Translations under genes and position numbers: made by a program
NCBI GenBank assembly: GCA_020849625.1
Contig: JADLFV010000088.1
Location: 1 to 55,392, forward strand
Direction of reading: 5' to 3'
Length of the DNA: 55,392 nucleotides
Source of the DNA: Phycisphaeraceae bacterium
GTDB lineage: Bacteria > Planctomycetota > Phycisphaerae > Phycisphaerales > Phycisphaeraceae
Notes under the pieces: generated by a model
The model's database searches: none
The model's input: the letters and a program-made list of their open reading frames with translations, nothing else
Told to the model about the DNA's origin: nothing
In this document: one piece after another, positions 1 through 11,616 of the stretch
Layout: each line of letters opens with the position of its first letter
Numbering within the stretch: position 1 is the first letter of the stretch

Positions 1-308
1 AGGATTTCAAGATCGACATCACGCTCGACCAGGGCATGCACGCCAAGGCCATCACGCTGCCCCTGAAACCCTTCTGTCTCATCGGCGCCACCACCCGGGC
101 CGGCTTGCTCTCCGGCCCCATGCGCTCGCGCTTCGGCATCGGCAAGCCGCGGACGCGGCAGGACGCTCGGCGCGCCCTGCGGGCGCTGCTGAGCGCGTGT
201 CTATGTCACTGGCTCAGCAGGCTGACGCTGCTGTTGACCATCCTGACTGCATGGCTGCTTCGTGGCCGCCATCCGATACCCCGCAGCGGTCTGCGTCTGG
301 CCGCGTAG
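1..308 (+). pseudogene. ruvB: RuvB internal fragment, similarity ends abruptly
   Basis: The frame starting at base 3 reads as the central AAA+ part of the Holliday-junction helicase RuvB. It includes the family motif [20 protein letters not shown], which ends near base 140. In RuvB this is followed by a conserved stretch of about 150 residues. Here the frame continues for 56 residues of unrelated Arg/Leu-rich sequence to a stop at 306-308. A second frame (143-352) stays open through the same stretch, so a deletion plus frameshift is possible. The 5' part lies outside the window. It is either a disrupted ruvB or an assembly join; the RuvB identity itself is clear. Confidence 0.6.
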
Positions 309-402
309 CCGCGCCGGAGAAACAGGCCTTATTCAACGGGCTGCTAACGTAGAAGCGTTCAGTTGCCAGCCGCCTGCGGAGGACTGTCCCCCTGGCCCCG
401 GA

Positions 403-735
403 TCAGTCCATTGTCGCTCCCGATCCCGTCAACTGCAACGCCTGGCTAGCGGGCAATTTCAGCCAACCAAACGCGGAAGCAATGAGCCACGTGGAAGCGA
501 CACACACCAAAAACGTAAGTCCGATGTCCACAATAATCATCTCTGGCCTGATCCACCATTCCGGCTTATCGCTCATCTTTGGATAGCGATCGTATGCCAC
601 GCAAACCCATGGATAGCCGACAACGGTGATCCGCGAGTCCGAATACCGAATCGTTCGAATGATGTTGGCCGCCACAAACGCTGATAGGATCGCGATGGTA
701 ACGAGAAGGATCTTGAATGTGTTTCGGCGAGACAT
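403..735 (-). CDS. Small two-helix membrane protein, unknown function
   Basis: This 110-residue protein has a hydrophobic helix at about residues 8-24 and a second at about 73-93. Between them is a polar, aromatic-rich loop (WVCVAYDRYP, then PEWWIRPEMIIVD). I chose the ATG at 735 because upstream codons in the same frame encode low-complexity Ser/Thr/Pro sequence typical of non-coding DNA. It lies alone between the ruvB fragment and tRNA-Glu, and its A/T content is higher than that of the flagellar genes. I do not recognise the family, and no function can be inferred from the neighbours. Confidence 0.55.
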   Translation of the reverse strand: MSRRNTFKILLVTIAILSAFVAANIIRTIRYSDSRITVVGYPWVCVAYDRYPKMSDKPEWWIRPEMIIVDIGLTFLVCVASTWLIASAFGWLKLPASQALQLTGSGATMD

Positions 736-981
736 GGCTGTGCCCGCTAATGAAGATGCGTTCGGTGGCAATCCCGGGGGAGAGCGGGACGTGGTGCTCG
801 TACCCCGGCTGCTGGTGGCTTGATCCATTGTCGCGAGCGGGAGCTTTGGATGCAATGGTGGTGGGTTGGCTTTTGCTGAAGTGATAAAACCATCGCAGAG
901 GAACGACGGGGTATGGCGGATGGCGGATGGTAACGGACGTGGGGAAGGCGGCTGGAGTGGCAGCCGCCCGCTGGATTGAAA

Positions 982-1056
982 TATCCCCGACGGGATTCGA
1001 ACCCGTGTTACCAGGATGAAAACCTGGTGTCCTAGACCTGGCTAGACGACGGGGAC
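982..1056 (-). tRNA. tRNA-Glu (anticodon UUC)
   Basis: Read on the minus strand, the acceptor arm GTCCCCG pairs with CGGGGAT, with a G-U first pair and discriminator A. The anticodon stem CCAGG/CCTGG closes the seven-base loop TTTTCAT, which places TTC at positions 34-36. The T arm carries GGTTCGAATCC. The D arm and the GTC..TCTAG layout are those of tRNA-Glu. No CCA is encoded at the 3' end. Confidence 0.95.
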
Positions 1057-1250
1057 AGCCCGGGAAGGTCGGCATTGTAGTCATTGGCCTGCGTCTGGCC
1101 AATCGGGGGTGTTGCGGCGGGCGGGGCGGTTCTTATCGGATTGGGGGCCGGGATTGGATTTTGGCCCCGAATCGTTGATAATGAGGGATGAATCTCTCGG
1201 TTTGAGGGGCAGGGACTGAATCTCAGAAAGTTCTGAGAAAGGCGGCGTGC

Positions 1251-3521
<2,271 letters not shown>

Positions 3522-3714
3522 ACGACGACGCACACGCAGTCGAACCGCGTGATCTGCGAATCGCGTTCGCTCATTTCTGACGCCAAATAAACTTTCCTGC
3601 CATTTCTGGCCGATAACCGCCCTAGGCGTATGTATGGCAGGATGCCGCTGCGCCCTGCGCGTCGGCCGAATCGGTCGGCGATCGAACGTATGGCAGATTT
3701 TGGAAGGGTCATGG

Positions 3715-4194
3715 ATGACCGCCCACCCGCTCGAAACCACCGAAGATGAACTGGTGTCACCGCAGCAGATGCTGCCTCTGCTCCAGCAGCAGCGCGATGG
3801 TTACGTGCAACTGCTGGAGATTGGCCGGGATCAGTCGCAGTTGATCCAGGATGGCCAGCCCGAGCAACTGCTGACCCTGCTGTCGCAGCGGCAGAAGCTG
3901 ATCGACGACTTGGCCCGACTGGGCAGGCGCGTGGCTGCGGTCCAGGATCGCTGGCGGCAGGTCAGCGATCAACTGGATGGCGCGCACACGCAGCAGGTGC
4001 GCAGCCTGGTGGCCCAAGTCGAGCAACTGCTCTCACAGATCATCGCGCAGGATGAGAAGGACCGCGCGCAACTGGAGGCAGCCCACAAGCAGACCGCCCA
4101 GCAACTGTCCCGCACCGCTGCCGCCCCGCGGGCCCTGAACGCTTACAAGGCGGCTGTGCCCCTGGTTCCCCGATACACCGATCGCAACGGATGA
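3715..4194 (+). CDS. FlgN-like flagellar export chaperone
   Basis: This 159-residue, almost entirely helical protein is rich in Gln, Leu and Arg and predicted to form a long coiled coil. It contains the QRQKLIDDLARL type of segment seen in the FlgN/FliT family, which holds hook-associated proteins for export. I set the start at ATG 3715 because GGAAGGG lies 6 bases upstream. An upstream in-frame start would add 27 Arg/Cys-rich residues with no ribosome site. Its stop overlaps the start of the sensor kinase gene by 4 bases (ATGA), so the two are translationally coupled. Family assignment is from composition, length and context. Confidence 0.55.
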   Translation: MTAHPLETTEDELVSPQQMLPLLQQQRDGYVQLLEIGRDQSQLIQDGQPEQLLTLLSQRQKLIDDLARLGRRVAAVQDRWRQVSDQLDGAHTQQVRSLVAQVEQLLSQIIAQDEKDRAQLEAAHKQTAQQLSRTAAAPRALNAYKAAVPLVPRYTDRNG

Positions 4195-5062
4195 GCACTG
4201 ACACGATCAACAACCCGGACCGCAAGCTCGACGACCTGGCCCAGATCATTGCCGCCTACAACCAGGTCACCGAGAAGCTGCGCCATTCCCACGATGCGCT
4301 GCACGACGAGGTGGCCCGCCTGCGCGAGCAGTTGGCCGGCGCCAATGCCCAGCTCGAGCGCTCGCGCAGACTGGCAGCACTGGGTGAGATGGCGGCCGGA
4401 ATCGCCCATGAGATCCGCAATCCCCTGGCTGCAATTCATCTTTACACCCGGCTGATCAGCGATGATCTGACATTGGCCTCGCCCAATACCCAGGCTGCCA
4501 CGGACAATGCCGGCAAAATCGCCGACGCCGTGCGCAGCCTCAACGCCATCGTCACCGACGTGCTGCACTTTGCCCGCGAAATGTTGCCGCGCCGTCGTAC
4601 CGTGTCCGCGTCTGATCTGATCGAGCGTGCTGTGTGCGCTCATCGACCAGCCATCGAGCAAGCGCAGGTTGCGGTATCCATGCAGGTGGATGACGACCTG
4701 CTGCTCGAGGTGGACGGCGACCTGGTGCAGCAGGCGCTGCTGAACCTGATCCGCAATGCGGTGGACGCCATGTGCGAATCGCAAACGCGGCGCAAGCTGA
4801 CCATCAAGGCGGTCCGTCGCGGGCGGGAGGTGGTCATCGCCGTGGCTGACACCGGCCCCGGCATCGCCCCCGAGCATGCCGAGCGCCTGTTCAATCCGTT
4901 CTTTACCACACGCAACACGGGCACCGGGCTCGGTCTGGCCATCGTTCATCGCATCCTCGACGCCCACGGGGCCGCCATCAGCGTGCGCAACCAGCGCGGC
5001 GCGGTGTTCACGTTGACTTTCCCTGCTGACTGCTGTGTTTTTGAATCCGCCGGAGCCATCGC

Positions 5063-5066
<4 letters not shown>
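4191..5066 (+). CDS. Soluble histidine kinase, FlrB/AtoS-like
   Basis: This is a short cytoplasmic sensor kinase with no transmembrane segment and no recognisable PAS domain. An N-terminal coiled coil (about 15-60) runs into the HisKA H-box LGEMAAGIAHEIRNPLAAIH, with the phospho-accepting His near residue 73. The ATPase domain shows the N box (NLIRNAVDAM, near 185), G1 (DTGPGIAP, near 220) and the F and G2 boxes (FNPFFTT, GTGLGLAIV). It overlaps both neighbours by 4 bases. With the NtrC-type regulator next to it, it matches the kinase half of the FlrB/FlrC pairs that control class III flagellar genes. The signal it senses is not visible. Confidence 0.85.
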
Positions 5067-6448
<1,382 letters not shown>

Positions 6449-6454
6449 CCCCCG

Positions 6455-6465
6455 CCCCCGGAAGT
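6455..6465 (+). repeat. CCCCCGGAAGT element, copy 3
   Basis: Exact intergenic element starting 7 bases after the stop codon of the regulator. The extended form is CCCCCGCCCCCGGAAGTG, and it precedes the TGCGCAA repeats and the 52-bp palindrome. Confidence 0.7.
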
Positions 6466-6508
6466 GTCGCTGCGCAAAAGTTGCGCGATCGCTGCGCAAT
6501 TTTCGCCC

Positions 6509-6560
6509 AGGCCGCTCCAGTTCACTGGAGCGGGCCCGCTCCAGTGAACTGGAGCGGCCT
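6509..6560. repeat. Perfect 52-bp palindrome
   Basis: Bases 6509-6534 are the exact reverse complement of 6535-6560, with no unpaired centre. Each half contains the smaller hairpin GCTCCAGTTCACTGGAGC, so the element is two head-to-head copies of one unit. A single copy of the same 18-mer lies upstream of argS at 31255-31272. Just upstream are inverted TTGCGC/GCGCAA repeats (about 6471-6499). It could terminate the regulator transcript or serve as an activator binding site for the sigma-54 promoter that begins 10 bases later. Confidence 0.85.
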
Positions 6561-6570
6561 CTGGCAAAGT

Positions 6571-6586
6571 TGGAACGTCAATTGCT
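6571..6586 (+). promoter_or_regulatory. Sigma-54 (RpoN) promoter for the flagellar run
   Basis: TGGAACG-N4-TTGCT matches the -24/-12 consensus TGGCACG-N4-TTGCW with one mismatch and the required GG-N10-GC spacing. It ends 33 bases before the ATG of flgB. The sigma-54 activator encoded immediately upstream and the palindrome just before the promoter support its use. Confidence 0.8.
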
Positions 6587-6619
6587 GGCGGTTCCAGGTG
6601 ATGACGGTCGAGGTGCGCG

Positions 6620-7024
6620 ATGATCGACGGCCTGTTCAACTCCGGCTCCATGCCCGTGCTGGAGAAGCTGTTGGCGTTCACCGACGCCCGGCACAAACTG
6701 TTGACCGAGAACATCGCCAACCTCAACACCCCCAACTACCTGCCGGCCGACATGGACCCCCGGAAGTTTCAAGCCGCGCTGCGGAAGGCGATCGAGCAGC
6801 GGCGGCGCGGCGATTCGCCGCATCACGGCCCGTTGAACATCGACAAGGACGCCCTGCGGTCCGAAACGCGCAACCAGAACATCCTTTTCCACGACCGCAA
6901 CAACCGCGACCTGGAACGGATCATGCAGGACCTGGCTGAGAACACCCTCGCCCACCGCACCGGCATCGAGTTGCTCAAAAACCAGTTCGAGATGCTCAAA
7001 ATCGCCATCCGTGAACGCGTATGA
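6620..7024 (+). CDS. flgB: Flagellar proximal rod protein FlgB
   Basis: This 134-residue rod protein sits between the MS ring and the distal rod. The N-terminal rod signature is present (LLAFTDARHKLLTENIANLNTPNYLPAD, about residues 17-44), as is the C-terminal amphipathic helix (NTLAHRTGIELLKNQFEMLK) that packs in the axial core. It is first in the rod set flgB-flgC-fliE. The start fits the sigma-54 promoter upstream. Residues 46-50 (DPRKF) are encoded by a CCCCCGGAAGT element. Length and order are typical of the family. Confidence 0.93.
   Translation: MIDGLFNSGSMPVLEKLLAFTDARHKLLTENIANLNTPNYLPADMDPRKFQAALRKAIEQRRRGDSPHHGPLNIDKDALRSETRNQNILFHDRNNRDLERIMQDLAENTLAHRTGIELLKNQFEMLKIAIRERV
6757..6767 (+). 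repeat. CCCCCGGAAGT element, copy 4
   Basis: Exact element in flgB that encodes Pro-Arg-Lys in the loop after the N-terminal rod motif. Confidence 0.65.
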
Positions 7025-7064
7025 CACATAGCCCCGGCCTTGGTCGGGGTACAACGGAGACAAC

Positions 7065-7475
7065 ATGTTCGGCAGCCTCGACATCTCGACCTCGGCCCTG
7101 GTGGCCCACCGGCAGTGGCTGACGGTGATCGCCAACAACCTGGCCAATCAGAACACGCAGTTCAACGCGGACGGTGCGTATGCACCGTATCGCCGGCAGG
7201 TGGCGCTGTTCGCCCAGGGTGCGGGCTCCGATGGAAACTTTCGGGGGGCGGGGGTTCACCTGCAACAGATCAAGATGGACGATTCGCCGTTCCGCCGCGA
7301 GTACGAGCCGGACAGCGAGTTGGCCGACGCTGAAGGTTACGTGTACTACCCCAATGTCGATCCGGTGATCGAGCAGATGAACGCCATGATCGCCACGCGG
7401 GCCTACGAGGCCAACGTGACCGCGGCCGAGGCGACCAAAAGCATGATGCTGACCTCCCTGCGCCTGCTGGCGTAG
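7065..7475 (+). CDS. flgC: Flagellar proximal rod protein FlgC
   Basis: This 136-residue rod subunit carries the N-terminal flg_bb_rod motif (LDISTSALVAHRQWLTVIANNLANQNT, about residues 5-31) and the C-terminal family sequence ATRAYEANVTAAEATKSMML. The central YVYYPNVDPVIEQMNAMI is the classic FlgC signature. It follows flgB after 40 bases that include a GCCCCGGCC..GGTCGGGGT stem. AACGGAG lies 6 bases before the ATG. It is exported through the flagellar type III apparatus and polymerises on FlgB and FliE. Confidence 0.95.
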   Translation: MFGSLDISTSALVAHRQWLTVIANNLANQNTQFNADGAYAPYRRQVALFAQGAGSDGNFRGAGVHLQQIKMDDSPFRREYEPDSELADAEGYVYYPNVDPVIEQMNAMIATRAYEANVTAAEATKSMMLTSLRLLA

Positions 7476-7497
7476 GTTTTTCGGAGCTTGAAGAACG

Positions 7498-7812
7498 ATG
7501 GCTGATCCCCTGGGACTGATTGGATCCGTCGGAGCCACGTCGCTGTTGTCCGCGCCCAAAGCGGTCGGACAGGCCGGCGGTGTGCCAGGCGGTCCTTCGT
7601 TCAAAGACGTGCTGCTGAAGAACATCGAGCAGGTCAATCGGCTGCAGCAGGATGCGGACGCGGCGATTGAAGACCTGGTCTCGGGCAGGCGCGACGACCT
7701 GGACGCGGTGCTGATGGCCAAGCAGAAGGCCGACGTCGCCTTCCAGATGCTGCTGCAGGTTCGCAACAAGGTGATGGACGCGTATGAGGAAGTGAAGCAG
7801 ATACGTGTGTAG
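7498..7812 (+). CDS. fliE: Flagellar hook-basal body protein FliE
   Basis: This 104-residue protein links the MS ring and export gate to the rod. The family core is clear: SFKDVLLKNIEQVNRLQQDADAAIEDL, then VLMAKQKADVAFQMLLQVRNKVMDAYEEV, which is the C-terminal helical pair of FliE. It lies directly after flgC and before fliF, the usual rod/MS-ring order. The stop codon is followed within 3 bases by a word-repeat hairpin. Confidence 0.93.
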   Translation: MADPLGLIGSVGATSLLSAPKAVGQAGGVPGGPSFKDVLLKNIEQVNRLQQDADAAIEDLVSGRRDDLDAVLMAKQKADVAFQMLLQVRNKVMDAYEEVKQIRV

Positions 7813-7814
7813 GC

Positions 7815-7872
7815 GTGAGGCTTGAGGTGTGAGGCTTGAGATCGCCAACTCAAGCCTCAAAGCTCAAGCCTT
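7815..7872. repeat. Word-repeat hairpin H1 (GAGGCTTGAG family)
   Basis: The left arm (7815-7840) carries GTGAGGCTTGAG twice, and the right arm (7848-7872) carries CTCAAGCCT twice. The arms pair with a few mismatches around a short loop. It starts 3 bases after the fliE stop, ends 23 bases before fliF, and has no T-run as a classic terminator would. It shares its word with H6 after fliP. Confidence 0.8.
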
Positions 7873-7894
7873 CCCCCGGCATGGAGGCCGATGA

Positions 7895-9526
7895 ATGGAG
7901 TTTCTCAAGCGCCAATGGGCGCAGGTGCATTCAGGACTCGGCGGGCTGAGCGCCGAGAAGAAGGTCATCATCGTCCTGAGCCTGGTGGTGATGCTGGCGG
8001 TGCTGTTGCTGACGCTGGTGTGGGCGGGCAAATCGCAGTACAAGACGCTGGCCTTTGCCGGCAGTCGCACCAACGAGGTGGTGGCTGCCCTGCAGCAGCG
8101 CGGCATCGAAGCGGAGGTCGTCAACGGCCAGGTGCGCGTCAAGTCCAGCGATGAAATGACCGCCAACTCCGTCTTGCTTGAAGGCGGCCTGATGACCGAA
8201 GACCCCTCGCAGGTCTGGGAGAACATGCTCGGCAATCAGTCGCCGTGGGAAACCACCACCCAGGCTGAGGAACGAGCCCGCATCACCATGCAGGCCTATG
8301 CCCGGGGTGTGATCAAGGCCATGCGCGGCGTGCGCGACGCGCGTGTCAACATCTCGCCCAGGCCCCGCGGCGGCTTCGGCGATCCCAACCTCAATCGCAC
8401 CGCTTCGGTCACCGTCTGGCTCGAGTCCGGCCGGAGGCTCGATCAGCCCATGGTCGAGGCCATCGCCTCCTTCGTGGCCGGCGGCGACGCGGAGATGAAC
8501 ACGACCGACGTGACCGTGATCGACGGCGACAACAACGTCGCCCATCACGTTGACGATCCCGATCAGGTCATCCCCACCGAAACCGTCGAACTGGTCCGCC
8601 AGCACGAAAACGTCTGCAAGCAGAAAATCGTCAACCTGCTGGGCATCGGCGGCCTGCGCGTCGAAGTGGCCGTGCAGCTTGACCCGATCCACAAGCAGCA
8701 GCAGGAGGAAACCGAGTACGAAAAGAACCAGCCGCTCGAAAGTGAAGAGAACGAAAGCACCAGCCGCACGCAGACCACCGACAGCGGCGAGCCGGGCGTG
8801 CGCTCCAATGCCGGCGTCTCCATCGACAGCGGATCAGGTGCCGGCAGCAGCGAAACCACCGATCGCACGCGCACCAATTTCGCTGCCAGCAAGATCGTCA
8901 AGCAGACCGCCACCGTGTTCGCCGGCCACCAGATCAAAAAGGTCAGCGTCTCCATCGGCGTACCGCGCAGCTTCTTTGTCGCCCTGTACAAGGCTCACAA
9001 TCCGGACAACAAGGATGAGCCAAAGGACGCTGACCTTCAGCCGCTGCAGACTGAGAAGCTGGCCGAGATCGAGCGCCGCGTGCAGCCGATCATCGAGGCG
9101 GAAGGCCCCGGCGTGGTGGTCACCGGCGTGTACGAGGACGTCGGCTCGTTCCAGCTCGCCGGTGGCGAAAGTCAATCGGTCACCGCCAGCATCGGCAACA
9201 TGATGAGCAGCACCTGGGGCCAGTCCGCCATGGTGGGCGTGCTGGTGCTGGGCGCGTTGGGCTTGATGTTCTACATGGTCCGCCGCGCCACCCGGCCCGA
9301 AGCGCTGCCGAGCGTGGAAGAGTTGGCCGGCCTGCCGCCACGTTTGCCGGTGGAGGACGACGTGGTGGGCGAAGTCGATGAATCCGAAGCCATGATGGCC
9401 GGCGTGGAACTGGATGAGAACGAACTGGAGAGCCGCAAGATCGCCGAGCAGATCAGCACGTTGATCAAAGCCAATCCGCAGGAAGCGGGGGCCATCATGC
9501 ACAAGTGGGTCCGCAAGATTGAGTGA
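7895..9526 (+). CDS. fliF: Flagellar MS-ring protein FliF
   Basis: FliF forms the membrane ring that nucleates the basal body. The 543 residues show an N-terminal membrane helix (about 24-46, VIIVLSLVVMLAVLLLTLVW), the YscJ/FliF ring-building domain (VVAALQQRGIEAEVVNGQVRV, RGVRDARVNISP) and a Ser/Thr/Glu-rich variable stretch (about 265-330). A second helix (about 442-463) leads to an acidic cytoplasmic tail that binds FliG. It stands between fliE and fliG as expected, and its length is typical. Confidence 0.95.
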   Translation: MEFLKRQWAQVHSGLGGLSAEKKVIIVLSLVVMLAVLLLTLVWAGKSQYKTLAFAGSRTNEVVAALQQRGIEAEVVNGQVRVKSSDEMTANSVLLEGGLMTEDPSQVWENMLGNQSPWETTTQAEERARITMQAYARGVIKAMRGVRDARVNISPRPRGGFGDPNLNRTASVTVWLESGRRLDQPMVEAIASFVAGGDAEMNTTDVTVIDGDNNVAHHVDDPDQVIPTETVELVRQHENVCKQKIVNLLGIGGLRVEVAVQLDPIHKQQQEETEYEKNQPLESEENESTSRTQTTDSGEPGVRSNAGVSIDSGSGAGSSETTDRTRTNFAASKIVKQTATVFAGHQIKKVSVSIGVPRSFFVALYKAHNPDNKDEPKDADLQPLQTEKLAEIERRVQPIIEAEGPGVVVTGVYEDVGSFQLAGGESQSVTASIGNMMSSTWGQSAMVGVLVLGALGLMFYMVRRATRPEALPSVEELAGLPPRLPVEDDVVGEVDESEAMMAGVELDENELESRKIAEQISTLIKANPQEAGAIMHKWVRKIE

Positions 9527-9546
9527 CATAAGGAACGCGCATCACC

Positions 9547-10584
9547 ATGACCCGAGCACCCGAGGTCAGCACGGAAAAGTACAGCGAGATGAGCGGAACG
9601 CGCAAGGCCGCGATCCTGCTGCTGGCGCTGGACCAGGAAGCGTCGGCCATGCTGCTCAAGGGCCTCGGCGCCAAGGGCGTGGAGGAAGTGACGCGCGAGT
9701 TGGCCAGTCTGGAAGACGTGCCCCAGTCGATCCGTGACAAGGTGCTGCGCGAGTTCTACGAGTTGGCGGTGGCGCAGTCCTGGGCCCGCGATGGCGGGTT
9801 GGATTTCGCCCGCGGCCTGCTTCAGAAATGCCTCGACCCCAAGGAAGCGGAAAAGGTCCTGGCCAACATCTCCACCCACGTTCGCCGCACCCCGTTCAGC
9901 TTCCTGCAGAAGGCCGAGTCCACGAACCTGCTGACCTTCATCCAGGACGAACACCCGCAGACCATCGCGTTGATCGTCAGCCATCTGCCATACTTCAAAG
10001 CCAGCGAAATCCTGGCCGGCCTGCCCACGCCCAAGCAGATCGAAGTGGTCAAGCGCGTCGCCAACATGGAGCAGACCAACCCCGAGGTGATCCAGGAAGT
10101 CGAAAGCGGCCTCGAAGCCCGCCTGGCCAACATGCTCACCCAGAGCTTCGAGCGCATCGGCGGCGTCGATACCGTGGCGGAGATGCTCAACCTCGTCGAT
10201 CGCACGACGGAAAAGAGCATCATGGAAGGTCTGGAAGCCGAAGACCCCGACCTGGTCGAGGAAATCCGCCGGCTGATGTTCGTGTTCGAAGACATCCTGC
10301 TGGTCAACGACAAGGGCATCCAGGCGGTGCTCAAGGAAATCGACAACGACGAACTAGCGTTGGCCCTCAAGACCGCCAGCGAGGAACTGAAGCAGAAGAT
10401 CTTCAGCAACATGTCCGAGCGAGCCGCCACCATGATCAAGGAGGACATGCAGTACATGGGCCCGGTGCGGGTCAGCGACGTGGAAGGCGCCCAGCAGCGC
10501 ATCGTGGACGTGGTGCGTCGCCTGGAGGACGCCGGCGAAATCATGATCCAGGGCCGCGGCGGCGCCAACGAGATGGTCGTCTGA
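9547..10584 (+). CDS. fliG: Flagellar motor switch protein FliG
   Basis: FliG is the rotor protein of the C ring and couples stator ion flow to torque. All three domains are visible in 345 residues: an N-terminal FliF-binding domain (SGTRKAAILLLALDQEASAMLLKGL), a middle domain with EHPQTIALIVSHL, and a C-terminal domain with the charged torque helix (LMFVFEDILLVNDKGIQAVL) and NMSERAATMIKEDMQYMGPV. The start ATG is 20 bases after the fliF stop. The partners FliF and FliN are in the same run; FliM is not. Confidence 0.96.
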   Translation: MTRAPEVSTEKYSEMSGTRKAAILLLALDQEASAMLLKGLGAKGVEEVTRELASLEDVPQSIRDKVLREFYELAVAQSWARDGGLDFARGLLQKCLDPKEAEKVLANISTHVRRTPFSFLQKAESTNLLTFIQDEHPQTIALIVSHLPYFKASEILAGLPTPKQIEVVKRVANMEQTNPEVIQEVESGLEARLANMLTQSFERIGGVDTVAEMLNLVDRTTEKSIMEGLEAEDPDLVEEIRRLMFVFEDILLVNDKGIQAVLKEIDNDELALALKTASEELKQKIFSNMSERAATMIKEDMQYMGPVRVSDVEGAQQRIVDVVRRLEDAGEIMIQGRGGANEMVV

Positions 10585-10593
10585 TTACGTAGC

Positions 10594-10611
10594 GACGCGG
10601 CTTGCCGCGTC
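10594..10611. terminator. Short GC hairpin after fliG
   Basis: GACGCGG-CTTG-CCGCGTC forms a 7-bp perfect stem with a 4-base loop, 9 bases after the fliG stop. There is no T-run, so it is more likely an attenuator or RNA-stabilising stem than a full terminator. Confidence 0.4.
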
Positions 10612-10625
10612 AAGGCAAGACAAGC

Positions 10626-10729
10626 AACCGCAGATGAACGCGGATAAACGCAGATGCTAACCGTGATGAGTTGATGAATTGTTTCTATATCCGCGTTCAT
10701 CTGCGTTCATCCGCGTTCATCCGCGGTTA
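10626..10729. repeat. Word-repeat hairpin H2 (CGCGGATGAA family)
   Basis: The left arm (10626-10656) repeats CGCAGATG/CGCGGATAAA, and the right arm (10688-10729) repeats TCCGCGTTCA/TCTGCGTTCA four times. The arms pair over about 30 bases around a 31-base AT-rich loop. It fills the fliG-fliH gap and ends 20 bases before fliH. Confidence 0.85.
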
Positions 10730-10748
10730 CTTCCGATAGGAACTCGTG

Positions 10749-11522
10749 ATGCCGATACTCAAATCCAACCAGGCTCCCGGCTACGCCAAGGATGCGGTGG
10801 TGCTCGACCTGGGCGACATCGGACGCCAGGCGGCGCGGATTCGTCTCAATGCCGAAGCCAAGGCCGCCCAGATCATCAACGAGGCTGAGCGCCAGGCCCA
10901 GCAGATCATCGCCGAGGCTGAGGGCATCGGCCTTCAGCGCGGTCATGAACAGGGCATGCAGCAGGGCCTGGAGCAGGGCCGCAGTGAAGGTCATGCCGAG
11001 GCTTTGCAGCAGACCACCGAGCAACTGGCCCAGTTACAGGCCGCCTGGTCGGACGTGGCTGATCAACTGGACGCTTCCCGCCGGCAGATGGACCGCGAAG
11101 CGCGGCAGACGGTGCTGGAGTTCGCCCTGAAGATGGCTGAGCGCCTGGTGCATCGTGTGATCGAGGTCGATCCCACGGTGGTGGTGGATCAGTTGGCGGC
11201 AGTGCTGTCGCTGGTGACCCGGCCGATGGACGTGACGGTGCGCATCAATCCCGCTGATCGGGCGGTGCTCGCTGAAGCTATGCCGCAGTTGATGAGCGAG
11301 TTCAACCAGTTTCAGCACGTGCAGCTCACTGATGACGGCGATATCGCCCGCGGCGGCTGCGTGGTGACCTACGGCCAGGGATTGATCGATGCCACCATCG
11401 AAAAACAGATCGAGCGCGTTGTCGATCTTATTCTGCCGCGCGAAGCGCACATCGTTGACTCAGCCGACGAGCCAATCGTTGAGCAGCCACAGACCGATAA
11501 CACGGACAGCCATGAGCCATGA
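10749..11522 (+). CDS. fliH: Flagellar export apparatus protein FliH
   Basis: FliH is the peripheral stalk and regulator of the FliI export ATPase. The N-terminal half is a Gln/Glu/Ala coiled coil with the Gly-spaced segment GHEQGMQQGLEQGRSEGHAEAL (about 57-78) characteristic of FliH. The C-terminal half (from about residue 115) is the globular FliI-binding domain (ALKMAERLVHRVI, GGCVVTYGQGLIDATIEKQIERV). ATG 10749 follows TAGGAA; a GTG at 10746 is an alternative. The last codons (Ser-His-Glu-Pro-stop) are part of a word-repeat hairpin arm. Confidence 0.9.
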   Translation: MPILKSNQAPGYAKDAVVLDLGDIGRQAARIRLNAEAKAAQIINEAERQAQQIIAEAEGIGLQRGHEQGMQQGLEQGRSEGHAEALQQTTEQLAQLQAAWSDVADQLDASRRQMDREARQTVLEFALKMAERLVHRVIEVDPTVVVDQLAAVLSLVTRPMDVTVRINPADRAVLAEAMPQLMSEFNQFQHVQLTDDGDIARGGCVVTYGQGLIDATIEKQIERVVDLILPREAHIVDSADEPIVEQPQTDNTDSHEP

Positions 11523-11583
11523 GCGATGAGCCAGACGCAAGTGTGCTAGCAAGCACATTGCTCATTGCTCATAGCTCACAGCT
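11508..11583. repeat. Word-repeat hairpin H3, straddles the fliH stop
   Basis: The left arm (11508-11531) repeats CATGAGC, and the right arm (11559-11583) repeats GCTCAT. A small inner stem TGTGCT/AGCACA sits in the loop. The fliH stop codon (11520-11522) lies within the left arm, so the element has replaced or extended the end of the gene. Confidence 0.8.
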
Positions 11584-11616
11584 TTTCCTGGCATCGCATT
11601 CGCAGGAAGTACCCCG

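Noticed and set aside
566..1102. Open frame on the minus strand across tRNA-Glu
   Set aside because: It overlaps the tRNA and the small membrane-protein gene and encodes Pro/Arg/His-rich sequence with no motif.
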